A DNA stretch of 63,837 nt from Cristatella mucedo (lineage: Eukaryota > Bryozoa > Phylactolaemata > Cristatellidae), in NCBI GenBank assembly GCA_009760855.2, contig WPIO01000378.1, positions 1-63,837 on the forward strand, in the 5' to 3' direction. Position numbers and translations under genes: made by a program. The notes below the pieces were generated by a model. It was not told the DNA's origin. It did no database searches and was given only the letters and a program-made list of their open reading frames with translations. Below, in pieces: positions 34,640 to 46,364 of this stretch. Every line of letters starts with the position of its first letter. Positions within the stretch are counted from its first letter, which is position 1.

Positions 34640-35405
34640 AAAGTCTACATTCAAGCAGGGCACAAGTGATCTCGTCCTGAAATTCACATCCTGGTCAAAG
34701 ATAAGAAATAATCCTCTAGACGCTATCCCCACTATTCTCCTTCTACGAGTCATTGATCTGCTTCTGGCATGCATAACTAGCATCATCGAAATGTCACGAG
34801 CATCAGATCATGTCCCTACTCTCCTACTGCCGACTATGGCTCATCGTTTTCTGTGGTCCTGAGCTGCTACTTCCATGCTACTCACTACCTCGATGGCTCT
34901 CCTGAACCTGTTTCCCACTTTCTCTTTCTTTCGTGAGACGAAGTCTCTTGGCTACTGAATGCTTACCGTAAGCTGCTTAGGCAGTAAGTTCGCTATACAA
35001 AACTCTCCTATGTAACACCCACATGGTCTGTATGACTTTGTGGAGCTACAGACGGATATACATTACATTACACCATTCCAAAAGGCTGTAGTCAGATCAT
35101 TACTCAAGAAAGCAACACTGGACCTAGAAAAATTGACACAACTGACTTCCTCCCTATCTCCCTTCTATCATTCCTATCAAAGAGACTGGAGCGAATCGTG
35201 GCAGTCCAGCTGAACTCATTTTTTGAAACTTCAAACCTTGCGAGTAAGTTGCAGTCTGGCTTTAGAGCTTATCCCTCCGCAGAGTCAGCATTTCTTCGGG
35301 TGAACAGAGACTTTCTTAGGAATGCAGACTTGGAGGAGTATATTTAATTGTTCTGCTGCTTTTGCTACTATCGATGACCTAGTCTTTCTGGAGTGCCTCT
35401 CAGTA
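34640..35405 (+). mobile_element. LINE-A/LINE-B/LINE-A composite, plus strand
   Basis: 34640-34809 encodes LINE-A RT sequence (S-T-F-K-Q-G-T-S-D; P-L-D-A-I-P-T-I-L-L-L-R). 34810-35078 is a LINE-B 3' end. 35085-35405 is LINE-A again (S-L-L-S-F-L-S-K-R-L-E-R; S-A-E-S-A-F-L-R-V). This is the same insertion site and order as in 1-1118 and 57070-58880, but on the opposite strand. It ends where unit 3 homology begins. Confidence 0.7.
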
Positions 35406-36279
35406 TCCTAGTAGTAGTCTAAAAAGTGGTTGGCTTGTTTGTATAATTCTTAAGCTAGGGCATGGGCAGATGTAGTAGTGAAAATACTACAATTTCCAAC
35501 GTTTTGCCGCCTAATTAAAGGGCCGGTCTTAAAGGGACATTTTTCTTAAACCGCGTTTGAATTAAGAACAGAGACACGATTCTGGCTATTGTAAGGCTTA
35601 AGTAAAAAACCAGTTCCGTATCTAATCTATGACTATTGATCAAACATGACCAATAACGTTTGTTTGATCGATGCTGTAATCGAAAAAGGTAATATAAAAA
35701 GACGTTCAAATAATTTATAGAGTCTCCACATTTAGCACAGCCTTCAGAAATCTCGGCAGGACTACACTATTATTATTAGATAGAATATAGGTAAACAAAC
35801 TCAAAATCAAAAGTTGTTTAGATTCTCAGGAAGGAATGAAGAAACTAGAAACGCTTACAAAAAAGGGTTGGTTTCACCAGTGCAATCATGAGAAGTGTTG
35901 TTGTAAAAGATATTCGAGTGCCAGCACCTTACAAAAATTTAAGTCAGTCATAAATCGGTGCAGTTGTATGAAAGGGTGATAAATGGTATTGTCGTGCTAT
36001 AGATAATGACATGATGCATTAGTTTGATATTTGATGCATTACTGATTTAGATTATGCTCAGTGATTCCGAAATAAAAAAGTTTTTCTTTTAAAAAGAGAA
36101 TAATTTTGAAATAACTGTTTTTAAACCTGCATTCAATAATCCTTTATTTATGGAACTAAGTGCAGTAGCTAAGAAAATTAATGGTAAGCTAGAACTAATT
36201 AAAGAATTACTACTAAAATATAACTTTAACGATCGTTTTCTATGACTACTGAATATTCTTGGATCTTTATTTGTTAAAA

Positions 36280-36373
36280 AACCTCTACCCTGTTTGTCTG
36301 TAGTTTAATTTTAAAGCTCTGGTTTTTCACGGGTTATAGAAAGATGGGAATGACTACGAAATGCTTACATGCA
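36280..36373 (+). pseudogene. Relic antistasin exon, unit 3
   Basis: Counterpart of 3490-3587 with donor GTAAGT at 36374. Near the end it reads D-G-N-D-Y-E-M-L-T-C, so the fourth cysteine is also lost (Tyr). More decayed than the other two copies. Confidence 0.3.
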
Positions 36374-37568
36374 GTAAGTTGACAGCTAATTTTTAATTTA
36401 ATTTCACTGGTAACAGTTAATCTCATCTACTGCTGCAGTGCAAGGATGACCAAAGATGTTGACAAAACTGTACTTATTTAGAACAGCATTTGCTGGGTAC
36501 TTCAGATTCACCCTTTGTGTGCTTGTGCGTGCTGACACTGTGTAAACGAACACGAGCCATGCTTTTGTGTTGCTGCTGTGCGTTTTACCTCGAACCATAT
36601 TACGATTGGTAGCACTCCCTTTTCCTACTAACCACTTTATCATTCTTCCATTACAGCATATGAAAATTGTCCAGAAAAAGATTAGGTTACTTAAGTGTGC
36701 AATGCAAATTCATTATTATTATTATATAATGAGGGTTCCTATTCTGAATATACACTATACACGTCTGGGCCTAAACAACGTCTAGTTTGACTGGTACTGC
36801 TCATGTTGTTGTAATTTTGGTTGCTCCACCTCAGTAAAATCTGGTCTTTTAAAAAGTTCATCCGATCATTCATGTCTGTGTACGCATGATATTTTACCGA
36901 AGAAAATAAATCTCCTGTGGCCTACGTTTTGCAGCCTCGGGAAAAACCAAGCAGTTCCAGACGTCCACATAATTTCGATAAGTACAAATAATAAGACAAA
37001 AATTATTTATTTATAATTTCTATCTGAACACTGTTAAACCTGTGGAAATTTTCTATTATTCCCACTCGAAATGTAGCTGATAGCTAATCTTGCCCGGTAT
37101 GCTTGAAGTAATGCAATTAGGTGAACATAGTATAGATAATTTTCATGAACTTGTTCTCGCTTTGATTAACACGTGATTTATGACAATTTAAACCAAGCAA
37201 AATGGACTCCTCTTTGGTATCATCATATCCATATATTTAGCTACATTTTTATTAGAATTCCCGTTCAATTGTAAATGAATATTTACATGTATTTTAATAA
37301 ATAAGAGCACATTTGTGGGTATTTCATATATCAGAAGAAATTGTAAGAATTTAATTTTCATGGTGCCCCTGGGCTCTAACTTGCTGGCCTGTCAGTAAAA
37401 GCTTACCGGAAACATTTGGGGAAAATCTTTTACTTGAAAATTCTTGAGACTAAAATGTATAATACCAATGACTTTAGTAGTCCATAGCAAGAAACTAATG
37501 GGGAAACACGGCTTTTGTATATGAAGGCAATCCAAAACTAAGGCTTGTCTAACTGCTTTTTGTTACAG

Positions 37569-37661
37569 AACCCTCACGGGTACACAAGCCTGTAGAGTGC
37601 AGGATGTAATGTGCTAACGGATTTAAGAAAGACCATGACGGCAGTGAATTTTATTCCTGCA
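37569..37661 (+). pseudogene. Antistasin domain exon E2, unit 3 (dead)
   Basis: The exon length (93 bases) and both splice sites (TTACAG ending at 37568; GTAAGTAG at 37662) are preserved, but the coding content is destroyed. The first cysteine is His, the fourth is Ser, the fifth is Tyr, and a TAA stop replaces the residue before the third cysteine. There are no indels. If spliced into a transcript it would truncate the protein. It is the clearest pseudo-exon of the array. Confidence 0.75.
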
Positions 37662-40144
37662 GTAAGTAGACTGGCCACACACAAGTGAAAGTGTCTTGCA
37701 AAGCAGTCAACTAATGATCCTAATGTACAATTGCACACTAAATCAGCCAATTGTCTGCCAAATAATATATTGCCCTAGCTCCCGCGTCGGCTGTGCCAAA
37801 ATTCTTAAAGGTCATAAACATGAAGCGATCCCAATGCGGTTCAATTGTTTACCGGATTATTTGTTGCAACTTGCAGACTAGCAAGTCAAACTAAGCTCAA
37901 AAGAGGCTAGCTGATTAAAAAGTCTGATTTTATTAGTGACTGAAGAGATTAAACACAGTGATGTAACGTGATAAAGATAAATAAAACATGTCTATCTCAT
38001 AATAAAAACAATACCTACATTCCAATCTCTGTCAGACAACCTAATAATCACTCATATTTTTCTTGGCTCGTTAAATTAGTTAAATGGACGGACAGCCACA
38101 CGCTAGTAAGATAATGAAAAAATAAAACTTCAGTAAGTTCATTTAATAAAAGGTAACACCATTATTTAATAGAGGAGTATGTTATTATTAAGCTTTCGTT
38201 TAAATTTCGTAAGAACCACGTTGTGTATGTCAGTCATGAATTCGAGGCCTTAAGGAAAAGTTGTTTTTATGCGTGTCCTACACAATCCTGCAGCTATATT
38301 TTCTTCAATAGTGCACATGTGTTCTAATACTTACGGAATCAAAATTATTTGTAAGCTCCTCAGTGGCAGGCGAGCAAAGCTGAAATCATTTTTCTAAATT
38401 GACCTAGATCATTGAAGCAACGGCCTCAGAGATAAAAATTAATTCATTTCTAGATATTTTCCTTTAAGTTAGTTTTCAGGTTTAACATAATTTGCAACAT
38501 TAACAATTGTTTAAAGTATTTATAATCCTAAATTTAAAGCCAATTTATCTAATTTTTGTTTTTTAAAAGATGCATGAGCCAAAGTTTGATTACTGCATTT
38601 ATTTTTTCTGAATCTTTTTAACATTAACTCTGTTCGTAATACAAAATTTGTTATCTCTGTCTGTTCCCCCAATACGCCTCAAAGCTTAAACGCATGTTTG
38701 GTAAGAGCGTTTTCTATAGCTGCATATTTAGACGTCTCGAAGTCTGCTCAGCTACTTGGGTGGGCAATTGATTGGTATTTAGCAGACAGGACGGATAAAC
38801 ATTTTTCCGAGAATTACGTTTTCGAATACATTTATTCGAATGGATGTCTTTCTCACGGTAAAGAAACGAACATCCTAGACCTGACATTTTTTGTAGACAA
38901 ACAGGCTCCATTACCTATTATCGTATCGTAAAGAATTGGTGCGTATTTTGTTCCGCAAGCCATTAATAATGTACATATAGCCACGTTCACATGTACTGCT
39001 GCGAATGCATTTCTCACATTGAATGCTTATATTTTCAAAATCCGATCCGGCATTGCCTGCTGCGAATGCCGCCGTCTGTATATAAGCCTAGTTTTTGTTT
39101 AAGTGACAAGGTCAATCAGATGGATTTCTTCAACAGACGATCGCTTAAAATTGAGGCGAAAATCTGAAATTTGAAAAAACCTATATATTCAACTGCACTG
39201 AATCTGTGATTTATGAATCCATGTAACCGCCATATTGAGAGTGCTAAGCAAATGCATGCAAAGATTTGAAGGATTTTATAAAAGCTTGTATCGGAGAATA
39301 ATTGGTTACAATGAGCCGCCAAGCAATTATTGCTATTACTTAAAAAATTCATTTTATTTTTATTGCAGATTTATTATTACTCGCGTTTGCAGAATGATTT
39401 ATTCACTCTGTATTGACCACCGTAAACAGCATTACCAAATACTCCTACAGTTTTCTTTCTGGCTGATATACTTGATAAATGAAAACTCGCACTTTTCTGT
39501 CACCAGGGAGGAATAAAAATTAACGCGTTCAGTGATTTTATGAGGGAGCAGGAAACAGGGCAATCTACCATGAGTAATTCCTTTCTTGTAAGAGCGATTT
39601 AAATCTAGCTGTGAAACTTGCTTAAATAACCTTAGCCTTGCTAAGTCTGCTAATTGGAGCAGGTCTGAGACGATTTGACTTTTTCAATTCCATCTATACA
39701 AATGGCTGACAAAAGCATGTCGAATAAACACAAAAATGTCACTTACTGCTCATATGTTGATGGTTTGTTCACATTACTAAAGTCTTCATGCAAACTATGA
39801 AATATTAAATTTAGAAAGGTAATTACTACATGCATTATCCGTCTTTTATTTATTTCCACGTGTCTCATGTTATCATCTACAGATATTTTTTGAAAATGCT
39901 TTACTTTGTGTACCCCATGTAAACATGTTTTCGTTGCCCTTTTTCAGAAGCCCCCCTCACCCAGCATTTTATATGACCAATAAGGAGAGTGGTGTAAACG
40001 TATAAGGGACATTTTATTACAATTGCAGAAAAAACGTATTCCGTTAAAGCATCTTTTAAGACATGCCAGGCAGACAAAGCATAATTCTGCATCTCATCAG
40101 TGCATCATTTTACATCAAGTATTACAATGGAACTCGTGATGATA
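37662..40144. other. Non-coding unit 3 block
   Basis: Follows unit 1 (4868-5890) to about 38690, then jumps to the equivalent of 8075-9290, ending near 39962. 39962-40144 copies a piece also found at 46840-47030. The 77-codon ORF at 38698-38931 is not conserved in the other copies. Confidence 0.45.
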
Positions 40145-40393
40145 TAGCAAACCATTCATTTTATTGTGATGCCAAGGTTGAGCATTTTGCCTCCAGTAGC
40201 ATTAGAATCGAAAGACGCATGATTTGAAGTTGCTTCCTTGGCAGCATATGTACAGTGCCTAGAAAGAGATTAAGTAACCTAAGGGAGCTACACAGATGTA
40301 TTATGGCTATTATTAATAATTTTCCCTCAAAATAAAACCTCGTCAAAAGTAAAAAAACACAATCGTGATACTTAGGTAGCTATTAGAGTTGCC
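40145..40393 (-). mobile_element. Repeat X, part interrupted by LINE-A (other part 42505-42735)
   Basis: Matches the inner part of X (19430-19660; 56030-56265). It stops at a GTTGCC-like site where the LINE-A tail begins, and resumes on the far side of LINE-A at about 42505. The uninterrupted copies at 19660 and 56260 represent the empty site. Confidence 0.65.
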
Positions 40394-42505
40394 TAATAAT
40401 AATAATAATAATAATAATATTGCACTTGATAAAGCGCCCTCAGAGAACTTAATCTCTTTCTAGGCGCTTTACATTTGCTGCAAAGTGATACGCAATAGAA
40501 TAGTAAGTAAAATCATGCTTGAAGAACAAACAAAATGAATAACATGGTTAGGGGTTACATGCACTGGGGCAGCATGCAAATGTGGTTAGTGGCAGCATGA
40601 ACAGTGTCAGCACGCATAAGCACATCGAGGACGAATCACAAGGACCCACTAAATGCTGTCCTTAATAGGTATGTTTTTAAGTTTCTTTTAAATGTGGTCA
40701 GGTCAGGGGATGTTCTGATGCAGGTCGGGAGGGAGTTCCAGGCTGTGGGAGCATACGAGCTAAATGCACGGTCTCCAAAGGATTTAAGGTTTGTACGAGG
40801 TGTTTCCAGACTGTTGGATTCCGAAAAGCGAGTGGTACGATGCTTGGCCTGATGGGGTAGTATATCTGAAAGATAGGCTGGAGCCATAGAATGAAGAGAC
40901 CTAAAAGTGAGCGACAAAACCTTGAAGTCAATTCGTTGCTTGACTGGTAGCCAGTGCAGGTCGGCGAGAAGTGGAGTAATGTGGCAACTGCGACGCTCAC
41001 GACAGACAAGCCTAGCTGCAGAGTTTTGCACCAGCTGCAATCGCCTGATCGCACATGCTGGTAGGCCAGTAAGCAGTGAGTTGCAGAAGTCGAGACGAGA
41101 TGTCACGAATGCATGGACCAACTTGGACGTGGTATCCTTATCTAAACAAGCCCTAATTTTAGCAATGTTATGAAGCTGAAAGTAGGCTGATTTGACTGTG
41201 GAGCTGATGTGGTCGTCTAACGAGAGGTCGCTTTGGAATATGACACCTAGATTTTGAGCTGATGCAACTGGAGATATGCTGGCAGAGCCAATTTTGAAAG
41301 TCAGCCTTTCCAATTTCTGAATAACACTAGGTTTGCCCATAACTAGTAAGTTAGTTTTATCATCGTTTAGTTTTAGAAAATTTGCTGACATCCATGATCG
41401 GATGTCATCAATGCATGCAGCAAGTGAGTTGAGAGAATTTGAGGTGCTCGAAGGCTGGTAGGGATCAAAGCAAAGGTACAACTGAGTGTCATCCGCATAG
41501 AAGTGAAAGCCTAGATTGTGCTTGGCAATCACATCAGCGAGAGGGAGAGTATAAACCGTGAAAAGGACCGGACCTAGCACAGAGCCCTGAGGTACTCCAT
41601 ATTTTAGAGGTACTTCAGATGATCTTTGTCCATTCACGTCAACACTGTGGAGTCTCCCACTGAGATAGGACCTGAACCACTGCAAAGCAGTGCCAGTGAT
41701 GCCCAGGCGAGATGAGAGGCGCTCTAGAAGAACTTTGTGATCGATGGTATCAAAAGCTGCCGAAAGATCGAGCAAAACAAGAAGAGACACTCTACCCATG
41801 TCTGCATTCCTAAGTAGGTCGTTGTATACCCGAAGCAATGCTGACTCTGTGGAGTGATTAGCTCTAAAGCCAGACTGGAACTTACTAGCAAGGTGTGAGG
41901 TTTCGATATACGAGTTCAGCTGGTCTGCCACGACCCGTTCCAGTGTCTTTGATAGGAATGGTAGAAGGGAGACTGGGCGGTAGTTGCTTAAGTTCTTTTG
42001 GTCTAGTGTAGCTTTCTTGAGAAGTGGCCTGACTACAGCTTTTTTGAAAGGTGCTGGGACCTGACCTGAGGCTAATGCCATATTAATGATGTTGGTTATG
42101 CATGGCAGCAGCAGATCAATGCAACGTAGGAGCAGGACAGTGGGAATAGGGTCCAGTGGACTTGTTGTCTTCTTTGATTGAGATACGAGCTTTAGGACTA
42201 CATCACTAGTGACCTGTTTAAATGCAGACATTGAGGCGCAGCCAGGAACCGAGGAACAGCATTCTAGTGGGAAGGTTGTCATCGCAGGGATGAATTCCCT
42301 GATTTTGTCTATTACCGAGGAACAGCATTCTAGTGGGAAGGTTGTCATCGCAGGGATGGATTCCCTGATTTTGTCTATCTTCTGCACAAAGAATCGAGAG
42401 AAGCGATCGGCTAGATCATCACAAGGATCATCAGGTAAGGAGCTAACCTGGGAACGGTTGAGGAGATGGTTTATTGTCGACATCAGCATTTTTTGACGTC
42501 TAATG
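40394..42505 (-). mobile_element. LINE-A, longest copy (5'-truncated CR1/L2-like retrotransposon)
   Basis: About 2.1 kb on the minus strand. The (AAT)n microsatellite at 40394-40419 is the 3' tail, 40420-40635 is the 3' UTR, and the RT-encoding ORF runs upstream. The endonuclease domain and ORF1 are missing, so it is 5'-truncated and cannot move by itself. It is inserted into repeat X. The intact RT frame suggests it is the youngest LINE-A here. Confidence 0.8.
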
Positions 42506-42582
42506 ACTCTTCCAGCTTCAGATAGATGCCTAATCGAACGAACCCATGAACAGACTGATCTAACAGTTTGGGATAGTTTCAT
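40636..42582 (-). CDS. LINE-A reverse transcriptase ORF (partial, chimeric N-terminus)
   Basis: 648 codons, uninterrupted. Reverse transcriptase copies element RNA into DNA at a nicked target. Motifs in order: S-P-L-D-P-I-P-T at about 141-148; fingers S-N-Y-R-P-V-S-L-L at about 199-207; motif A L-D-L-S-A-A-F-D at 271-278; motif B G-V-P-Q-G-S-V-L-G at 329-337; catalytic Y-A-D-D at 362-365; motif D L-K-L-N-D-D-K-T at 403-410; motif E N-L-G-V-I at 444-448; thumb W-L-P-V-K-Q-R near 544-550; C-terminal F-G-D-R-A-F-S-S near 602-609. No endonuclease is present. The first 25 or so residues are encoded by the flanking repeat X, so the ATG is not native. Residues 69-90 are repeated at 91-112. Confidence 0.85.
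   Translation of the reverse strand: MKLSQTVRSVCSWVRSIRHLSEAGRVIRRQKMLMSTINHLLNRSQVSSLPDDPCDDLADRFSRFFVQKIDKIRESIPAMTTFPLECCSSVIDKIREFIPAMTTFPLECCSSVPGCASMSAFKQVTSDVVLKLVSQSKKTTSPLDPIPTVLLLRCIDLLLPCITNIINMALASGQVPAPFKKAVVRPLLKKATLDQKNLSNYRPVSLLPFLSKTLERVVADQLNSYIETSHLASKFQSGFRANHSTESALLRVYNDLLRNADMGRVSLLVLLDLSAAFDTIDHKVLLERLSSRLGITGTALQWFRSYLSGRLHSVDVNGQRSSEVPLKYGVPQGSVLGPVLFTVYTLPLADVIAKHNLGFHFYADDTQLYLCFDPYQPSSTSNSLNSLAACIDDIRSWMSANFLKLNDDKTNLLVMGKPSVIQKLERLTFKIGSASISPVASAQNLGVIFQSDLSLDDHISSTVKSAYFQLHNIAKIRACLDKDTTSKLVHAFVTSRLDFCNSLLTGLPACAIRRLQLVQNSAARLVCRERRSCHITPLLADLHWLPVKQRIDFKVLSLTFRSLHSMAPAYLSDILPHQAKHRTTRFSESNSLETPRTNLKSFGDRAFSSYAPTAWNSLPTCIRTSPDLTTFKRNLKTYLLRTAFSGSL
42247..42378 (-). 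repeat. 66-bp tandem duplication inside the LINE-A ORF
   Basis: Two adjacent 66-base copies differing at one base, giving a 22-residue repeat (I-D-K-I-R-E-[S/F]-I-P-A-M-T ...) ahead of the RT fingers. In frame, so the ORF survives. Confidence 0.9.
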
Positions 42583-42735
42583 TTTTTATTGCTTACAATT
42601 AGTTGTGGGTATACCTTGTAAAAGTTGAAAAGAATACTAGCTGATTTAACAACCTCTTTTTGTATAGCGACAGAAGAGCCTTTACGGCAATTACCACTGC
42701 TTGCACTGGCGATAAAGGATCGCCATGCTTTTTGT

Positions 42736-43365
42736 GTTTGTCATTATTGAGAGTTTTCGTGCCTGTTTCAGATTAATAAATTCTAGGTAAAAACTTGAAG
42801 CAATTACTGTAACATAATAAAAATACTTTATAGTGGCTGATGTTATTTAAGGTATGCATCATCTGGATTGAGGCAGTTATTGTGATATTGATCTACGTCT
42901 TGCAAAACCGTTTCGTTGCCATTACGTATGCATAAATAAGTAGCCGAATATATCCGTATAAGCAGATTTTACATAAATTTGGTTTTTATGTTGTCATACT
43001 AATGACTGCCCTGGTTTGGTTACCTCTTTTGTACTGAAGGTTATGATCACCAAAGTCTTGTTAACGAAATTTACATCACAGCCTTTGCAGACGTGGTCGA
43101 TCTGAAAATGATTTTTTTAAACAAATAAAAGCAACGTAATAAAAATATATTTTGTTTTGATATAATAGAAAGTGTAAGATAAAATACCAAATACTCTAAA
43201 TCAGTTGTCAGTATTTGCAGAGTAAATCGCTCTTCTGTTTCTCAACGTGGAATCTCATCACTCATGAAAAGTTGTTTCATAAATAAGGCAATAATTATTA
43301 GCGATTACAGCAGTGCATGAGCTTTGTTTGACAGACGGATAATTTTTGGAGCAACAGCCTTCCAG
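42736..43365. other. Unit 3 counterpart of 9290-9953
   Basis: Resumes unit homology exactly after the composite insertion. No gene recognised. Confidence 0.45.
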
Positions 43366-43530
43366 TGATAGTTTTGAATACTGGTGAAGACTCAAAGTAC
43401 AAGAACACAGTAACATTGCTAGCACAACCTATACTGGTAATGGTGTTAACAATGGCAACAGAAAATTGTGATGAATTCAACGTTGCAGCACAAAACAGCC
43501 AGGGGAGCAGAGCAGATGTTACAGTACAGT
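43366..43530 (+). pseudogene. Relic Ig-like domain exon, unit 3
   Basis: Acceptor CCTTCCAG ends at 43365 and a possible donor GTGTAT starts at 43531. The length of 165 bases is exactly phase 1 to phase 1. The frame is open and its second half reads E-N-C-D-E-F-N-V-A-A-Q-N-S-Q-G followed by R-A-D-V-T-V-Q, the F and G strands of a typical I-set Ig domain (C, then A-x-N-x-x-G, then V-T-V). The first half, however, lacks Ig character in this frame, while the unit 1 copy keeps it in another frame, so an old frameshift is likely. Probably non-functional, though open. Confidence 0.4.
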
Positions 43531-44619
43531 GTGTATATCACAGTCGAAACCAGAGCTGATTGCGGCGAGAACTACGTAGCCTAAAGGCTTCATCTTTGGC
43601 AAAAAGAGAGAAAGTAGCTTAGATAAGTAAGCTTGGCAGTCGAGAAAGTAAAATGCTTGGAAGTTGCAGCTAGAGACAGCTGAAAGAATTGACCAGATCC
43701 AACTGCCCAGCATGTTTTGTTACAATATAATTAGAGACATGAGGTCCACAGCCATGAATCTGCAGGTCATAAGCTTGGGGCGACGATCGTTTTAGGAGCA
43801 AATTGCCGAGAAACAAATTATGGTCAATGGATGACCGGAGGGCATGAGAAGTGTGGACTTTGTGCAGGAGTTAAGCTTTGTCAAAGTTTGCTAAGCGAGG
43901 ACGTGCCCGGTTGTTCAGAGTAACAATTTAGCTCTTCATCCACCGATCGACGTAAGCCATCGCTTTTTCCAAAGAAGAAAGGACGTGCGGGAGATCGCCT
44001 ATGATTTTAGACTAACCTTTCAGCTACAGGCATCACCAGCTACAGAGGCGTAAGACTTTTTGATTAGACTTGACAATGCTGAATAGCAGCAACCGCATCC
44101 GAGACTAGGTAGCTTGGTAGATTTTTAGCCATCCGTCGAGTTAGAAAGTCTCTCATCTCAGAGAGGAATCTAAAGTAGTACCAAGCTATGGAAGCAGTAT
44201 TTTAATATCAAAGCTTTCAAACTGTAGGCAAATATCACAGAGGATACCTAGATTCCGAACTTATCATGACTGTCACATTATAGCTTCATTATACAAGTGA
44301 ACTAATTCTATCCTTGCGCTTAGACTTTGCGTTGAGAAGGAGCTCATTTAACCGTCGTTGAGTAAAGTAAATAAACGAAATCCAGGATTGATTATTTGTT
44401 AGATAACAATTTTTCCTATCGATCACTAGGCTGATTACGACGATTCAAGTGACAAGTGCAGCTCGTTATCTTCGGCATAGAGGCAAGAACATTTTGGACT
44501 CAAGATTAAAATGTGGTTCGTTTTCCTGCCTATGCGCATGCTTTGAGATCACTGGGAACTCCGTCACTCGGCCTGTGCAGGCAGACCGATGGAGTCCACC
44601 ACTAACCGTGCCGAAGGCA
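43531..44619. other. Unit 3 counterpart of 10117-11205
   Basis: Non-coding and collinear with unit 1. Confidence 0.45.
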
Positions 44620-44715
44620 GCTTAGACTGTGAGTGTGCTATACACAACTCTCCTGCGTAACACCCACATGGTCTTTATGACTTTGTGGATTAAAAAAGGA
44701 AGATTCATTATACTA
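44620..44715 (+). mobile_element. LINE-B 3' tail, short copy
   Basis: Same insertion as 11206-11300. Confidence 0.5.
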
Positions 44716-46364
44716 CATAACCCAGGTTGAACAGCTGGTGTATGTGGCCTAGGGACAGGTCAGTGCTCAGCAGTGGTCTATCGGCTGGGGTTTGGACACA
44801 GGCCGGCTTTGTCATCCTGCTGACGCACAGGGATGAGCTGTGGCTGGAAGAGAGTAAAGGCAAACTGGAGCGCCGGCCTAGGTGAGAATGGCTCTTCCGG
44901 GAGCAATATGGGCACCTAAGAAAATACATGTGGCTGTGAGCAAGCTCAGACGTTGTGCTTGCTTCAGAGTACGTGCTGCTGGAAGAGCACTAATCTACGG
45001 TTAACATCGTGGCTAGTTATTTGATATGTCACCTCAAACGCAAAATACCGTAAATTTCATTAAAATTCCGACCCTAAGTGTAGGCTAAAGCCGTGTGTTT
45101 TTTTATAACACCAACTGAAAACAACGCCTGCTTTTTATTTTCACTCCAATTATGACCTATTGGAATGGCTTTTTAATGATTATTGGCATTATTCTGAGTG
45201 AAAATCCAAGCTCTGTTTTGAGATGTGGCTTCCATTAAAGACACCCGGCAAGGGCCTACCAATGAAGGCTGCGTTATAATTTCTATATTTATCTTATTGA
45301 TCTCATCTGAACAGCTGTTTAGTTTTTGATCTCCAGACACTGCGGAAATTTTCTATGACGATAAAAGTGGTTACATTTTAAAAAACGAACTCGCGACCGT
45401 TTTTCACATGCCGCCAGAACTTTTCAGCCACTCGGGAGTATTTGGAACTCTTAGCTACACCAAAAAAAAATATTCCGGCATTTTTAATTGCGTTCTGGAA
45501 GTATGGTCAAATTGTTAGTGGTGCTGTGCACAGTAATCAGCATGACGTAGTTAGACGTGGTACATGCAAGGTCAACATGTAAATTTGCTTAGTGGCAGTG
45601 TGCAGCTTCAGCACACATAAGCAGAACAAGTACGAATAAGAAGGACCTACTAAATTCCGTGATCAACAGGTTCATTTTTAGGTTCTTTTAAGAAGTCAAG
45701 TCACGAGACATGACTACATTAGGAAGTAAGTAAACGGTGGTTAAGCGCGAACCTGCGTGAAAAACAATGTTTCCGTGCTGTAAAAACACTAGTCACTTTC
45801 CGCAGCGGCGTATGGCATGGCGTTCAAGGGTCACACAGTTTGCAACACTAGCCTAGCTCACTGCTATCTACTGTCGTACGACGCCCAAACATCTCACCAG
45901 CCACGCTCGTAGCCAATCGGGCAAACGCCGGAATATTGTGCGACGTTTGCTTTGCATGCCACCAAGCCATGGACAATGACACATTCAGTTCCCAAATAGA
46001 ATACTTCGATAGAGCGACGAATATGTGGGCATTCGTAACACAGCTGATAAATCCGTGCAAGGTTTCACCATTTTTCTCATAAATACTTAAGGGGTGGCAG
46101 AATGATCGAGCACTAATGACTGTCAAGTGGCGCGTGCGAACTCTGGCCACTGCACACTACGGAATAGGTAGGGCCGAGAGCCGAGGCAGGTAGTTCGGCC
46201 GATCAGTCGGCACGGCCGGATTGGCTGTGGCGGTCACCATGAAGGATCGACGACCGATAGCCAGCTATGACGTCATCCCGGAGGAGCTGCCAAGCCTGAA
46301 CACAGTGCTGCTCGGAAGCCTGCCCACAAACAGGGGCGATGGTTTGCATGCCAGGCTCCGTAGA
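44716..46364. other. Unit 3 counterpart of 11301-13130; GC-richer near 46080-46360
   Basis: Collinear with unit 1 to about 46220. From 46220 to 46360 the sequence is rich in C, G and CpG and includes a perfect cAMP-response-type palindrome TGACGTCA at 46268-46275, absent from unit 1. The plus ORF at 46221-46460 has no recognisable domain and overlaps repeated non-coding sequence. Confidence 0.4.

Larger units (their letters stand above)
20461..35405 (+). repeat. Tandem unit 2, shortened and partly unrelated
   Basis: 20470-20945 matches 1-480. The sequence then jumps, so 20945-23860 matches about 3740-7130, skipping exon E1 and the relic exon, with a further deletion near 21140. 24235-26410 matches about 7190-9715, but much more weakly than the preceding part. 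From about 26420 to 35405 the content is mostly LINE fragments and sequence not seen elsewhere in the window, including the cysteine-rich ORF at 33055. The sharp drop in similarity after about 23900 makes the unit a mosaic. Confidence 0.6.

Noticed and set aside
38698-38931. 77-codon ORF
   Set aside because: The copy at 8080 has stops in the same frame and the copy at 24710 has several; the opening looks accidental.
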